Shown here piece after piece: positions 10,901 to 22,790 of a DNA stretch of 64,000 bases. Made by a program: the position numbers and the translations under genes. Numbering within the stretch: the first letter of the stretch is position 1; every line of letters begins with the position of its first letter. The stretch covers positions 9,625,501 to 9,689,500 of the forward strand of contig NC_044590.1 of assembly GCF_901933205.1 (NCBI RefSeq). The letters are read 5' to 3'. The notes under the pieces were generated by a model. It was not told the DNA's origin, searched no databases, and saw nothing but the letters and a program-made list of their open reading frames with translations. This stretch comes from Camarhynchus parvulus. Lineage: Eukaryota; Chordata; Aves; Passeriformes; Thraupidae.

Positions 10901-13166
10901 CCTGTATATTGATATAATAACATTTGTCTTGCATAGCATGTTTAATAAATTCACACTATCATTTTGCAATGACGCCTCTGTGATCTGGGGAGTTCATTAT
11001 CACCTGCTCACTGGAAGTGGTCCCTCTCCAAACCCACCACTTCTTAGGAATTAGATTCAGAGTGTTTTAATTGCCTATCATTAAGTGCTGTACCTGTGCT
11101 GAGCATTCTCTGTGAAGTCTGTGGGGCTGTAATTTCCACCCCTGTAATGAACTGAGTTCACGTGGCAGCACTGACAAGGAATCTTTGGGATGGCAGGGAG
11201 GTTAAAAGGAGCTGCTCTAGGTCTGAGCGAGACCCTGACTCGAGCTGATTCCTGATTCCTGGGTGGGGGAGTGTTACAGAGACAAACCTCAGCAGCATCA
11301 CAGCCCCTGGAGCCCTGGCAGAGGGACCTTTTGCTCAGGTATGATGCTCCTGAGCCCAGAGGAACTCCTCATCCCCCTCTAACCTTGCTTTAACCACCTC
11401 AGGTTGCAGCAGGGATGCGTCCCTGCCATCCCTCGGTGTGTTTTAAAAGGCCTTTAGTAAACAGAACCTCTCAAATTCACCTTGTTTTACAGAAAAAATA
11501 ACAAAGTAGGAGATGAGGTTTGAGAGGCTCACCAGTGAGTGTGTCAGTGTCAAAAAGGAGCAGCAGAATGTTCTGGATCCACCAGCAGCACCATGGCTGT
11601 GCCATTGCCTCAGCTCTGCGCTGCTCCCCTGGCTGAGCCACACCAACTTTGCTGCGCTGAGCACCTGTAGCCTCACTCTCCTCTACTGATTTAAAAATGC
11701 CTGCAGGAACAGAAGCACCCCTGGAACCTCTACCCCCCTGTAGAAATTGAGCAACGAGTCCAAAAGTTATTGGGGAGGGGAGGAGGATGTAGACACAGAC
11801 ACACAGACAGAACGATTGCATAAGCCTCGTTCCCATGAGAAACCCGGCTGAAAAACAATCTGTCCTAACAGGGTTTCTCATAACTCTGCCTGCAACTAGG
11901 TCATGCCAGGTCCCAAACTCATGGAACTTTGCCTTATCTCCAATGGGCTCTCCTCTAGGAGGCAATCCTGGTTTTGGCAGGTTTGACCTTTCATTTTTTG
12001 TCTCACTGAGACGTCATTAAGGAAAAAAAATAACCAAAACAAACCAGGTTGATACAATGCAATGTCAAAAGCCACCATGGTCTTGTACAACAACAGCAAA
12101 ATCTGTGCTGTGGGACAGAATTATGAGGAACAAACCGGCAGGGAACAGCTCTGACACTCACTCTACTTATGCACCAGCTCCCACTGCTGCAGGGGATTGG
12201 GGGTCTGAAATAATATCCCAGATCTCTAATGGGTCTGTTCTTTCCTGGAAGCAGGAGAAGCTTCTCCATTAACATAAATGGGAGTTATGTGTCTGTCCTG
12301 AAAATACAATGGACCTTAGGCCTGGTCCTTCTATTTCCAAAAAAATAATATCTTTGCTTGCCTGCTGCAGGGAGACACATTTAAAATATTCTGTCAAAAA
12401 TATATATTAATAAAGGTAGTCCTTTAGTTTAATTCTGAGGCTCACACTCTTCTGTAGGCCTTGATCTCCAAGATCAGGGTCAGTTCTAAATAAAAAGCTA
12501 TACTTATATGAGGCTCTCAGCAGACAAAACCAATCTGTTTTAAAAAACTCTACAAAGCCCTGGCAATGGTCACCCTTCAGCAGAGAGCAGGTTCAGCAGG
12601 GCAGGTCTCCAGAAAGAGGTGCTGAGCCCTGGCACCTCAGAGCTGTGGCCCCTTTGCTTGTGAAGGGAAACTTGATTTTGCATCTCTTTTGTGCCACACC
12701 AGCTCAGAGTGTGAGAGGGACCGCGCAGCTGCCATGGCACAGCTGGAAGGGAACTGCAGGCACCCCTGTAAGGAATTTTGCACACTAGGATGTAGGAGAG
12801 GAAAGATTTCTGCAGTGGATCAAGATGCTTTTGAAAGCCTTCCCCACAGCCCGGTGGGATTGCAGTGCTAAAGGCTGTGCCCTGGGCACAGAGCAAATGT
12901 GAGAATGGGAAGAGAGTGTTGTGTTGTATTGTTACACACAGACACTTGTATTGTTTTGTAACACATAGAGGAGTAGCCTTTCCCTTTCTGTTTCTGTTCT
13001 TTGAAACAAACAAAGACAAAACCAGAAACTTCTCCAACTTCTGTTTACAGTTTACAAGTTTGCTTTCTTTTTTATCCTGTGGGAACACTTAACTAAATAT
13101 ATCCCCTGTAAAACTCCACATATACAAAAGGAAACCCCAAGTTACTTTACATCAAACACCCCCAAG
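7997..13166. other. Unique non-coding DNA
   Basis: No gene recognised over about 5 kb. Points of note are a tiny acceptor-plus-donor pair around 8460-8484 (see findings) and a homeodomain-type ATTAATTAATTACA run at 10599-10612. Minus-strand frames of 162 codons (11477-11965) and 172 codons (12570-13088) are the longest, but they have no domain, no periodicity visible by eye and no recognisable relatives. Confidence 0.5.
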
Positions 13167-13228
13167 CAGGACTTGGAATCTTTAAGGTCCCTTCCAACAT
13201 AAACTATTCCATGTTTCTATGATTCTTT
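13167..13228 (+). mobile_element. CR1 LINE, extreme 3' end fragment
   Basis: The segment contains ATCTTTAAGGTCCCTTCCAA followed by a degenerate CTATGATTCT tail, the hallmark of the 3' terminus of chicken-repeat-1 LINEs. Only about 60 bp remains. Very short, 5'-truncated copies are typical because CR1 reverse transcription usually aborts early. The orientation is plus. The mutated tail suggests an old insertion. Confidence 0.78.
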
Positions 13229-13920
13229 GGTCAAGTGTATGCTAAGGCTCTCACTGAGCTGTCCTATAACCCTGCTCTTTTTCTCTGGGTATTTATCACT
13301 ATAAATTTCAAAGAAGTTGACCATCAAAGTCATTGGGGTTTGGTCAACGGGCTGTTTATTATTAAGAATATGCATGGTGATTATGAAAGGTTGTCCTATA
13401 AATGTCTGCTGCTCACACAGTCTGCTGTGGTCACTTCCTACATATGCTTTCCAAAATGTTCCAGTAACAGGCCAAGCTTCATCCAGCACAGTTGTCTGAA
13501 AATGAAATCAGAAGAATTCTGTTTATAAATTGGCCTTGCATCTCAAAGGGCAAATGGCTTTACAGCTCTGCCCCTTACAAACCAGTCTGTGAGCGCAAAC
13601 ATTACAGGAGCCAAACACCCCTGCAAAAAGGGACAAACATAACCACAATAAAAAAAAAAAGCATATTCCTTTTAGAAATTATTTAATAAAGCAAAATGCA
13701 TGCACTGTTGTACTCACTTTTGATTTCCATACCAGGTTGCTTCAGTCACACATGGGAGCTTTGCAGGTGATATTACCTGTTCTGGATGCAGCATTAGAAA
13801 TGGATTCAAAGCTCTTTGCTGGGAAAAAAAAAAAAAGGAAGGAACTCAGCAGGGCAGAAAAATAAACATCACTGAAAAAAAAATCCATCTACAATCAGAA
13901 ATAAATTACAAAGGAATTGC
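13229..13920. other. Unique non-coding DNA
   Basis: Between the CR1 fragment and the A-rich tract nothing recognisable was found. Overlapping open frames of 60-97 codons occur on both strands without protein features. Confidence 0.45.
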
Positions 13921-14012
13921 AAAAAAAACCAAAACAAACAAACAAAAACAAAAATGAAAAAAAAAAAAAAAAAAAAAAACCAACCAAAAAAAACCAACCA
14001 ACCAAAAAACCC
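13921..14012. repeat. A-rich simple repeat with AAAC/AACC units
   Basis: About 90 bp of A-rich sequence: AAAC units first, then an uninterrupted run of 23 A (13957-13979), then AACC units. It could be the decayed poly(A) tail of a plus-strand retrocopy, but no retrocopy body could be recognised upstream, so I call it only a simple repeat. Confidence 0.9.
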
Positions 14013-17000
14013 AAGGAGCATTTAGAAAAAAAATAGATTTTTTAAGTTTTACCTGACCATGGAAATAACCAGTGTTTCCTCAGCTGATTCATTCTCCACA
14101 AAACTGTTCTATTTTCTGTCACCTAAAAATATCTGGCTCCTTTTTGAAGAACTGATGAAGAACCTGGCACCTTTTTCTTCTCCCAACATGCTCCAGCTTG
14201 AAAACATCAGAGCTGTGATGCTGAGCTTCCCTCCTCAGCCAGAGTGTGAACAGCAAGGATAGGATTTCTCCCATGTAGTTTTAACCACTGAAAAAATGGG
14301 TATCAAGTGCAAACCACCTCTCCAGGCACTTTTTACCACCAGAATAGAGAGAAAAGTCTTTTGGAGGTGCCCCTGATTATTGACGTATAATTCAGACTGA
14401 ACACCTGTAAGCAGCTGAGATGGATCCCACCCAGAGAGCTTTCTTCTTCCTCGAGGCCAATTAGATATAAATGCTGCTTCATGATCTAATTTCAAGACTT
14501 TGAAACAAGGCTTTCAGTCAAAAATGCAAATTCAGTGAAAACCAGACCTTTTTGTGGGAAAGGGCTGGTTTCTGATTCCTGTCTTTAAAAGATATTTAGA
14601 AGAAAACAATAGGTGTGGTTTCTGTATTTTCAAAAAGCAAAATTTCCATTTTTCTGTTTGAAACAAGTCTTGTGTTTGAAATTCACATAATGTATAGTCA
14701 TTTAAAAAAAAAGGGTCAACATAAAAAAAGGATTCATTCCACTGGCCCAGCTTTTCCCCTTATATTTAAATCACAGATCTGCAAAGAAATTTCAATTTTT
14801 TCCCTTTCATCCCGATTTAGATGAGGGGAAAAAAAAATCCAATCAAAACTTCAAACATCTATTCAGGAAACAAAAGCTATTTCCAATACAGCTTTAAGGC
14901 TTCATCTGCAGCTGAATCACTCTGTGTAAAAGGGCTGAGGTGACTCCACTTGGGCTGAGGGAATCCTGCTGCTGTTTTCCACTCCTCTTGAGCTGCTTGG
15001 TGCCCAGCCCCAGCACTGGTTTGTGCATCCAGCTGAGTTGTGGGACAAATGAATTGGCCAAAAACCATGGGAGGTGCTGGGTACAAACCTGAGTGTGCTT
15101 TGCTCATGCTCTGAGCCAAAAGGACTCAGCCCAGGTCCCTTTGGGAGCCAAGCAAACAGGTCAGCAAGGCACAGAGCTCTAGCTCAGGGCCAATAAACCC
15201 TGCAACAGATACACAAAACCCTGAGGAAGATTTGCTTTTCCTGTAGGTGAGTTTGTGCTGCAGATGGGCAAAGCAGCCCCTGGTTTCACCTGGCCAGAGC
15301 AGAGCTGTGCTGTCTCTCACAGACACATTTTCCACACACAATGTCCTGTAGTGCCCTGGGGGCTGTTGCCACCCCTTGGAGCAGCCTCAGGGTCAGTAGG
15401 GCTGAAAAAGAGTTGGCATCTCAGCATGGAACTGAGCTGTCTGGCAGATGCTTTTAACATCAGAAAGAGGAAACAGTTCAGGAAAAAAGATGCAGAGCTG
15501 GCAAGTTCTTCTTTGTGGGGGAGAAAAAGAAGAAGAAGAAGGAGAAATGGTGAAGAGTTTTGTCTTTTCTTCAGATGGAGAGAGGACAGAGGAGGGAGCA
15601 CTGGCTGGTGCCTGAGGACTGAGCTGCTGATGGTGGAGGCTGTAATGGGCAGGGGTGAATGTCCCATTCCTGGCCCTGAGTGCAGGGCTGTGCTCCCAGG
15701 GCTCTCCCTTTCCTTGTCCCTGGGCTGCAGGACGGGTTCTGCAGTGCTGGGCAGAGCAGCAGGGGGAATTACACCGGCTCCACGTGATAGCCAGGGGCAC
15801 AGAGAAGGGATGATGACAACAGCTGTGGGGTTCAGGGCCCTGTCAGAGTCCCCAGCTCCTCCATCTACCCAGAAATCTCAACCTTCATTTACTTCAGTAA
15901 CTGAGATTGCAGGGCATTTTTGCTACAGAGAGGGACTTCAAAATAGTAATTGTGTAGATTCCAAAAACAATAAGCAAATACATGGAAGCCTATTTATTTA
16001 TTTATTTTAACTGGGGAAAATATAATTTTTTTAAACCAAGCTCAGTATCTTTTGATATTTGAAATGCTGGGGCTAATAGTGTTTTTAGTGGAATAAGTAA
16101 AGGATGCACAGATCAGCCCTTGGACACCAGACCTTGTTCTTATTTCTCCAGTGGGCCAAGCATGGGTGTAGCCATGAGTACAAGCAAACTCCCCTCTGAG
16201 AGAGGAATGGGATATTGAAAACAGCAGGAAATGCTTAATTGTTTGTCCAGTATCCAACAAAGCCACCCCAGCTGCCATCTTGGATTTTCCTTCTGATTTT
16301 TAAGCAGTGTCATTGCAGGCCTCCTAATGAAAGCCAGACCAGAAGCCCTGGGGAAGGCTGTCACAGCTGACAGTGCAGGAGAGCAGGAGGCTGCCCCAGC
16401 CAGGCCAAGCCCTTGGATCTCCAAACCTGTTTCTTCTAAAGGCAAATAGTTCACTGTGAACCTTTATGAGCTTCCAGGTTTGTGGGATCCACGTGTGGGC
16501 TGAGCTCTTGTTGCTTCTAAGGGGGATAAACACATTATGTGCTGCTCTGGGAGTTACACACACAGTCCCTGGTTTGTCTTTCACAAGGGTACAGCTCACA
16601 CCTTGGATCCACTTTGCCTCTATCCCTGTTTTCTTCCCTGCCTCCCGTGCTTGATGTGTGAGAACACTTGTGTGTGATGCACACAAGGCATGTGGATGAA
16701 AAACCCACTGGACTCAATGTTTGAATACTGATTTCAAAGAGAAAGAGCCCCTCTCTCTTGACTGAAATCAGAGAGAAACCAGAACTCTGGAATAAGGCTG
16801 CAGAGCCCTGGTAGAATACCAGGAATCCTTCAGCCTCTCCAAGATGCTCTGAGTTCAGATCAGTGTTTGCCGGGGTTGGCTTCCAGGTACGGAGCCTCTA
16901 TGAGCTCTAATTTATCTTCTTACCTCCTGATTCCCTTTCACTTCTTGTTTCCATCCATGGTGAGAGCTTTTCCTTTGCACTCCATGAAGTCCACACTCCC

Positions 17001-17426
17001 CTCTGCATCTGTGACAGGCAGGAAGGAGATGTATTTGATGATGATTTGGTGTGGCTCTTATGGCTTTAAGGAAACTTTCCCCTCAGATGTCTAAACCACA
17101 TATTTCCCCTCCTCTGGAAGAACCAGAGGAAGGCAGGTGGTTAAGAATTTTGTGTACATATATATTGTAGGCAATCTGGGTTAAAAACACTTGACCCAGC
17201 CTAGGCTAATATACTTCAGTGTGGCTGAAGTTAGAACAAAAGCCATTTTTTTGATTCATGGGCTCTGTGTGCAGGGGAATGGCACAAGACAGACTGTCCC
17301 TTTCCTCCTCTTGGCTCACGTCAAACGACACAAGATTTGCACACAAGTAAAAAGGTCGCCTTGAAATTATATGAATCATTGTGAGGGCTTTGCCCTACCT
17401 TGCCTTTTCCAAGTCATCTCTAATTC
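14013..17426. other. Unique non-coding DNA with the window's longest open frame
   Basis: Contains a 251-codon plus-strand frame (15255-16010), the longest in the window. It is rich in Ser, Gly and Arg, includes an Arg/Lys run produced by a short GAA/AGA repeat (15529-15545), and ends in a TTTA microsatellite (15991-16009). Long opposite-strand frames overlap it, as expected for a moderately GC-rich non-coding stretch. I do not call it a gene. Confidence 0.5.
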
Positions 17427-17466
17427 CTCTTCAAGGTATCACGTGAAAGAAAACCACAACAGACTG
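17427..17466 (+). repeat. 40-bp two-copy repeat, copy 1
   Basis: This 40-bp segment aligns without gaps to 29284-29323 with 4 mismatches (36 of 40 identical). Both copies contain the E-box core ATCACGTG and ACCACAACAG. The flanks differ. A match this long is very unlikely by chance in 64 kb, so the two are probably related copies of an unrecognised interspersed element or of a shared regulatory module. Confidence 0.75.
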
Positions 17467-20400
17467 TGCCATCTCTTGCTCAAGTAGCTTATTTTTATCC
17501 AGCAGTGAATATCTTCACTTCCCTCTTTTCCATAGATCGATGGCTCTCCCAAAATCTCTTTCTGCAGCAGAACGCACTCCAAATTTAACTGCATCTGCAC
17601 TGATGGCTTCTTCAAGAATCAAATAAATTATTTGATCTCATTTTTCTCAAATGAGGACATTTTTATCAAGAGATCATGGAAAAAGTTCAGTGGAAAAAAA
17701 GAAGTACTTTTACCTCAGAAAGTCTCTCTTGGCATCTCAACTGCTCTCATGCCTCTGTTTCCAAAATTAAGCTGTCCTGTACTGAGAAAAATCAGTCAGT
17801 TTACACTCAGCTTTTTTTTTCCATTCCACTTTCATACAAATTTAATTGCTTAGAATTTTAGCTGGCAAGGGCTGCATGAAAATTGGTGAAGGTATCAGAA
17901 ACTGACCTCTTTTCTTAGAAATATTAAGGCATCCATGTTTCCTGCTCTTTTTTAATGTCATCAAGAAGCCAAAATAGTTGATTATATTGTAAAGGTTGTC
18001 AAATAAAAAATCAGACACAGGAAGAAATGCCAGTGAAAATTGTGTGAGCTACCCCAGCAGCAACGTGGGCTGTGACTGCAGTCAGGGATGGGCCAGGGAA
18101 TGAAGGAGCAGTCCATGAATAAGGGTTTTACAGCCTTGACTGAGAAAGAAACAAAACCAGCCACAAAATGAAGAAATATGCTGGAGAGAGGAATATTTCC
18201 AGCCATGCAGGGCAGTGATGTTCTCCCAACAGGACAAGGAGCAGGAGAACTCTTCACTTCTTTTCAAGCAGGTCTTGATCCTCATTTAAGCACGTACAGC
18301 ACAGCTGACAGCAACTGCCCGAGAGCTTCCCCCAGCCCTGCATGTCTGTACTCTTAATATACTCCCTGGAAGAAGGAAACATTGATTTTTTTCTTTCAAT
18401 GTGCCTGCTCTGAGCTAACTGGGAAATGAGGAGTGCTGGAATTAAGGCAAGCACTCATTTTGCTGTGCAGTTTATTACATTTAAGCAATTTACTACCAAG
18501 ACTTGACAAATCCCCTGACTTCCCCCACCCCAAATATGACACTTTTATCTGCACCCTGGCTTGAGGAGGAGACAAATCTTTCAGAGTCTTCTGACTCTGG
18601 CAGAAATCTGGACCTCTGAGCAGCCTGGAGTCCTGGAGCTCTGCAAATGTGTGTTCTTCCTCTACAGCAGGGACAAAGCATGGCCCCCTGCTACAAGTGA
18701 CTGCTCAAGATTTCATGTCAGGCACCCTCCTTGAGCGCAACACCATGCTCTTCCTCTTTTATCTGAGCCCAGAGCAGGTCCAAACTGGAACTTCAAACAT
18801 ACAACCAACAGATGTTGAGAGCATCAAGGGCTGCAGAAGGAGATTCAAATCCCATGATCCCAAAAGAGGAACTTGCTTTGTGAAATGCTTTCTTGCATAT
18901 ACCCACAGATACTAGAAATCTCATGAGGACAGCCAAGCTGATAACATTTCCCCTGTTCTGAAGGAATACTTGCCCAGTCAGAACAAATAAGGACATTTTA
19001 GTAGCTGCAAACATAAACCAAAGCCCTGCTTCAGCCACGCAGCTGAAATGCTGCATCTCTGCCTGAGCACAAACCCCAGCTGGATCCTGCAGGCACCCTT
19101 CTCACTCACATTCAATTCTAGCAGCCATAAAATTGCTTCTCTGACCCAAATTTTGTCTCCCTGTACCTGGTAGTTCCACTATGCCCACCCAGTGTTCAGC
19201 TCTCAGAGACATCTGCAACACATCAACTAAGTTTTTATTAAAGTTTTTATGACTCACAAGGGGCTATCTCTTCTAAGGGAGAGGTGGGGTGGATTTCTTT
19301 TCCCCCAGGCTGCCGAAATACACAAATATTGTCAGATTTGCTGGGGCTATTTCAAAATAAATAAATGAAGCCTGTGGGCTGGGCAGGGATGGAGGTTTAC
19401 AGCTGCAGGGTGTAAAATTGGAATCCCCATCCATGGCCCCGCCGCAGGGCTGCTCCCCTTGCACAACATGCAAAGGAAGGAAGTTGAAAGGAAGCAATTT
19501 ATGAGTTAGCTCTGAGTAATACAGTGATATGGTTAGCAATGCAGAGGTAGAAAAGCCTGCATGCCAGAGTGAATGTACGTGGGCTTGTAAATCAGTGCTG
19601 AATGGGAAACTGAAGTGAGAAGAAGAAATGCTGCCCAGTTTTACCAGGGAGTGTGTGGCAAGGTCATGGGCAACAGTAGGTGCATAAAATAAAGGAACTA
19701 GGGGAAGAGAAGTGGGTTTTTTGTATTTTATACCTCCACCTCAAAAGTCACATAAATGGACAAGCAGTGTTTTCCTTTCCTTCATAACTTCCTCTGAAGG
19801 AGGCATCTGCTGCAGAAGAAAATTATTTTTTCCTAAGAGCCAGTCAGATAAGGATGGGACATATTTACTTATTCAATAGGCAGAGTCCTGATTCAGAGAT
19901 AATAGAAGGGTTTTATCCTGTAATTTTGCTTATTACTCTCCTTTACTTTTTCACAGTTCTTAATAATGAACAGCTTCAGATAGAACAAAACACACTCAGA
20001 GTCACTCAGTTCCTGTGCTGAGCTTGAATAACACAGCAACTTTTTCTAGAGACCAAAAAGATTTAGTGAGTTTTCCCCCATGTCATTTGGCACTTCTGTC
20101 TAATTAAGTTCTTGGACCTGCCAATAATCAAAGATATCATAAAGCCTAAGGGTAGAGGCTACACTTCCAATTATTTTTTATTTTTTTTAACTGAAAAAGA
20201 ATAAGACCTCTGATACATGCTTGAGTTTTGGCAATCTGTGAAGGTTCTGAAAAGGTTTGGGAAATTTATCAAAACATAAACTTGAGGCTTTTCAGATTTG
20301 ATAATCCATATTTAATTTATTCCTTTAGACAGCTCCAGCTACCAATTCCTAGACATTTGTTTAAAGGAAGAGGTCTAATAGCAATGCTTCTGTCTCCAAA

Positions 20401-22742
20401 GATAAAGTCCAGCGCTTAGAGAGGTACAAGAAATGTAAATTGAACAGAGAATTTGAAGCCATCTGCTGAATTTTTATTTAATTAAGGCCTCATCTGCATT
20501 TGAAACACAAATTAAAGAGTGAATTTAAATGAAAAAGAGATTGATGAATAACTTCACGGGCATCTGAGTTCTGGAACAAGTGTGCATTGTCCTTATTTAC
20601 CTTAATACAGTTAGAAATTATGTTATTCAAATTAGAAACACAGACTTCTCTCTTCAAGAACAAGAGCATTGATACTTGGAGTTAATCAGAAACACTCAAG
20701 AGCAATAGATGTGAGACAATTTATTAGAAAAGTTAGGGAGGAATTGTGAAATGAGCTTTGTGCTCCGCATGTAGCGTATTTCATAGAACTTTAGGGAAGT
20801 TCCAAGCTCTCCCAAACCTCACAGAGATTGCTCTGAGGAAAAGCTTCCTTGGATGTAGATCTGGTGCAATAAATAGAAAAAAAGGTTTGTTGTCAAAGGA
20901 CACAAAGAATAGCAAGCACAAGTGTAATCACAGGCGGTTTGGGGTTGCATGGGTCCTTTTGATTTTGCCAGATAGATTCAAACTGAGCACAAACTGAGCA
21001 CAGAGAAGTTGCAAAAATTGAACACCCCAGGGAGAGTGTAAGGTTGAAATCCCAGCCTAGCTGAGCAGAGCAGATCCAAAAGCCCATCCCAAAACTCAAG
21101 ATTTCCTGGGATCTCTCCAGCCACAGAACAAAGGCTCCATCTCATTCCCTGCAGCACCAAAAGAGTCTTTTGTGTTTTTCAGAACAGGACTTGCACCCAT
21201 GAATTGAGAAATCTCTCCTTTAACCTGGCATGAGCTGCATTGCCTGAAACTGCCATGGAGCTGCCCCATGAAACTGATGAGACACTGGTTTTCTCTCACA
21301 AGCCCCAGTGGTGAAATGCACTGATTTCAAGTCACACTTTTGCTATACTCAGTTTTTGCTGTCATCAACATTTCCCTGACCCCACTGCCCTGTACAACAG
21401 AACCAATTTCATTATGGTTAAGAAGATCAAAAATGTCTCTCTTTGTATCTTCTTCCACAAACCAGGGTTAAGTGATTCATATAAAACAGGCTCTGGAGAC
21501 AAACAGGCATAAAATTTCAAAATGTAAAGCACTCTTTTTTCATTGGTTGTCAAAATGGATAAACCCCAGGGTGTTCAATGTGACCTGTGCTTGACCACAC
21601 AGGATTTGGAACCAATACTGCCTTGCTCAGCTCTAGGGAGCTTAGCTAGTGATTTCAAGGGAACCATGAAAATGGAGGTTGAATCTGACCTAAACCAGCT
21701 TACTGGTCTTGTTCTAAGAAATAAAAACCAAATTCTTCCTTTTTTTTGGAAAGCCATAGCAGCAGTGGGCCTACATCAGGTGTTTCATTACAGAAGGTCA
21801 CATATGAACATGTTCTCCTTCCTTTGACAACTGGGTGGACCACCATATATGCTGGAGCAGTACTAATATAAAAAAATGAAAATTAAGATCCCAACCACAC
21901 TAATAGTCCCATCAGGGAACAGCGATGAACTCACAGTGTAGATGATAAAAAGAGCAGCTGTAGCAATCTTATATTCATTACTTGTGTTTACAGCCTTCTG
22001 CAGAAAGTAGGAAGCACTGTGCTTCAACACCCAAATACATGTAATTTCCCCCCCAAATAAGCAAACATATATTTTTAAAATTATTTCTCCCAAAATTATT
22101 TCTTCTCAGAGTCAAAACTTCAAAATGCACAGAGCACAGACACAGCAGGTTGCACAGAAGCTTAAAATCCTCCTGTAAGTAAATAAAACCAAATAACTGT
22201 AATAAAAAGAAGTTAATTCTAGTCTTTTGTTTGTTTCCATTGTAAAATTGCCATGGGACTGAGGAAATATAGTAGCGCTTAATTTTAATAGTTCCATCAT
22301 TGTAGATTGGCTGGGTATTAATTGTGTTAATGGTGATCACACTGAATTCATTTGGTATTTATTGAGAGACCACCTGTGCACCCATATGGTTTCCATCATT
22401 ATTTAGGAGTAGTTAATGGACCCATTAGGAGTTAGCAGAAAGATGTGGGCTGGCAGTACTTCCCGAGAGTGGTGGAAACATTCTGTTGATATCCATTGCA
22501 TTTTGAGGATTTTCCAAAGAGCTATTTGCTTCCCACCAATTTGCTCTCTCTTTAAATTATATATACATACTCTCATCTTAGCTTTCAAGAACTCCTGGAA
22601 AAATTAACTCATGTTTCTTTGCCTATGACAAATCTGAGGGGACAACCTTTAGCCTTTTGATTTTGCAAAACATCTCCTTGCACGTTTCCTGAGCGGCTCC
22701 CTGGGGGAAGCAGGGCAGAGGAAAGCTTCCAGCACCTCTGGT
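17467..22742. other. Unique non-coding DNA
   Basis: No gene, RNA or named mobile element recognised over about 5.3 kb. The sequence is AT-leaning, with short A/T runs. Open frames are 60-120 codons and lie on overlapping strands. Confidence 0.5.
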
Positions 22743-22790
22743 GGGTGGGTGCACTCGTGTGCTGGGGGGGGAGAGGATGGGGAAAAGGGG
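22743..22790 (+). other. G-rich tract, possible G-quadruplex
   Basis: Five G runs of 3, 3, 8, 4 and 4 lie within 48 bases (22743-45, 22747-49, 22764-71, 22779-82, 22787-90). The last three, with the 8-G run split in two, satisfy the usual G3+ quadruplex pattern with short loops. No promoter or gene is attached to it here. Confidence 0.6.

Noticed and set aside
12570..13088. 172-codon minus-strand frame
   Set aside because: No domain or splice structure; complementary frames on the plus strand are also open.
15255..16010. Longest open frame (251 codons, plus strand)
   Set aside because: Low-complexity Ser/Gly/Arg composition, crosses a GAA run and a TTTA microsatellite, is overlapped by long opposite-strand frames, and has no known domain. 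Expected from local GC content.
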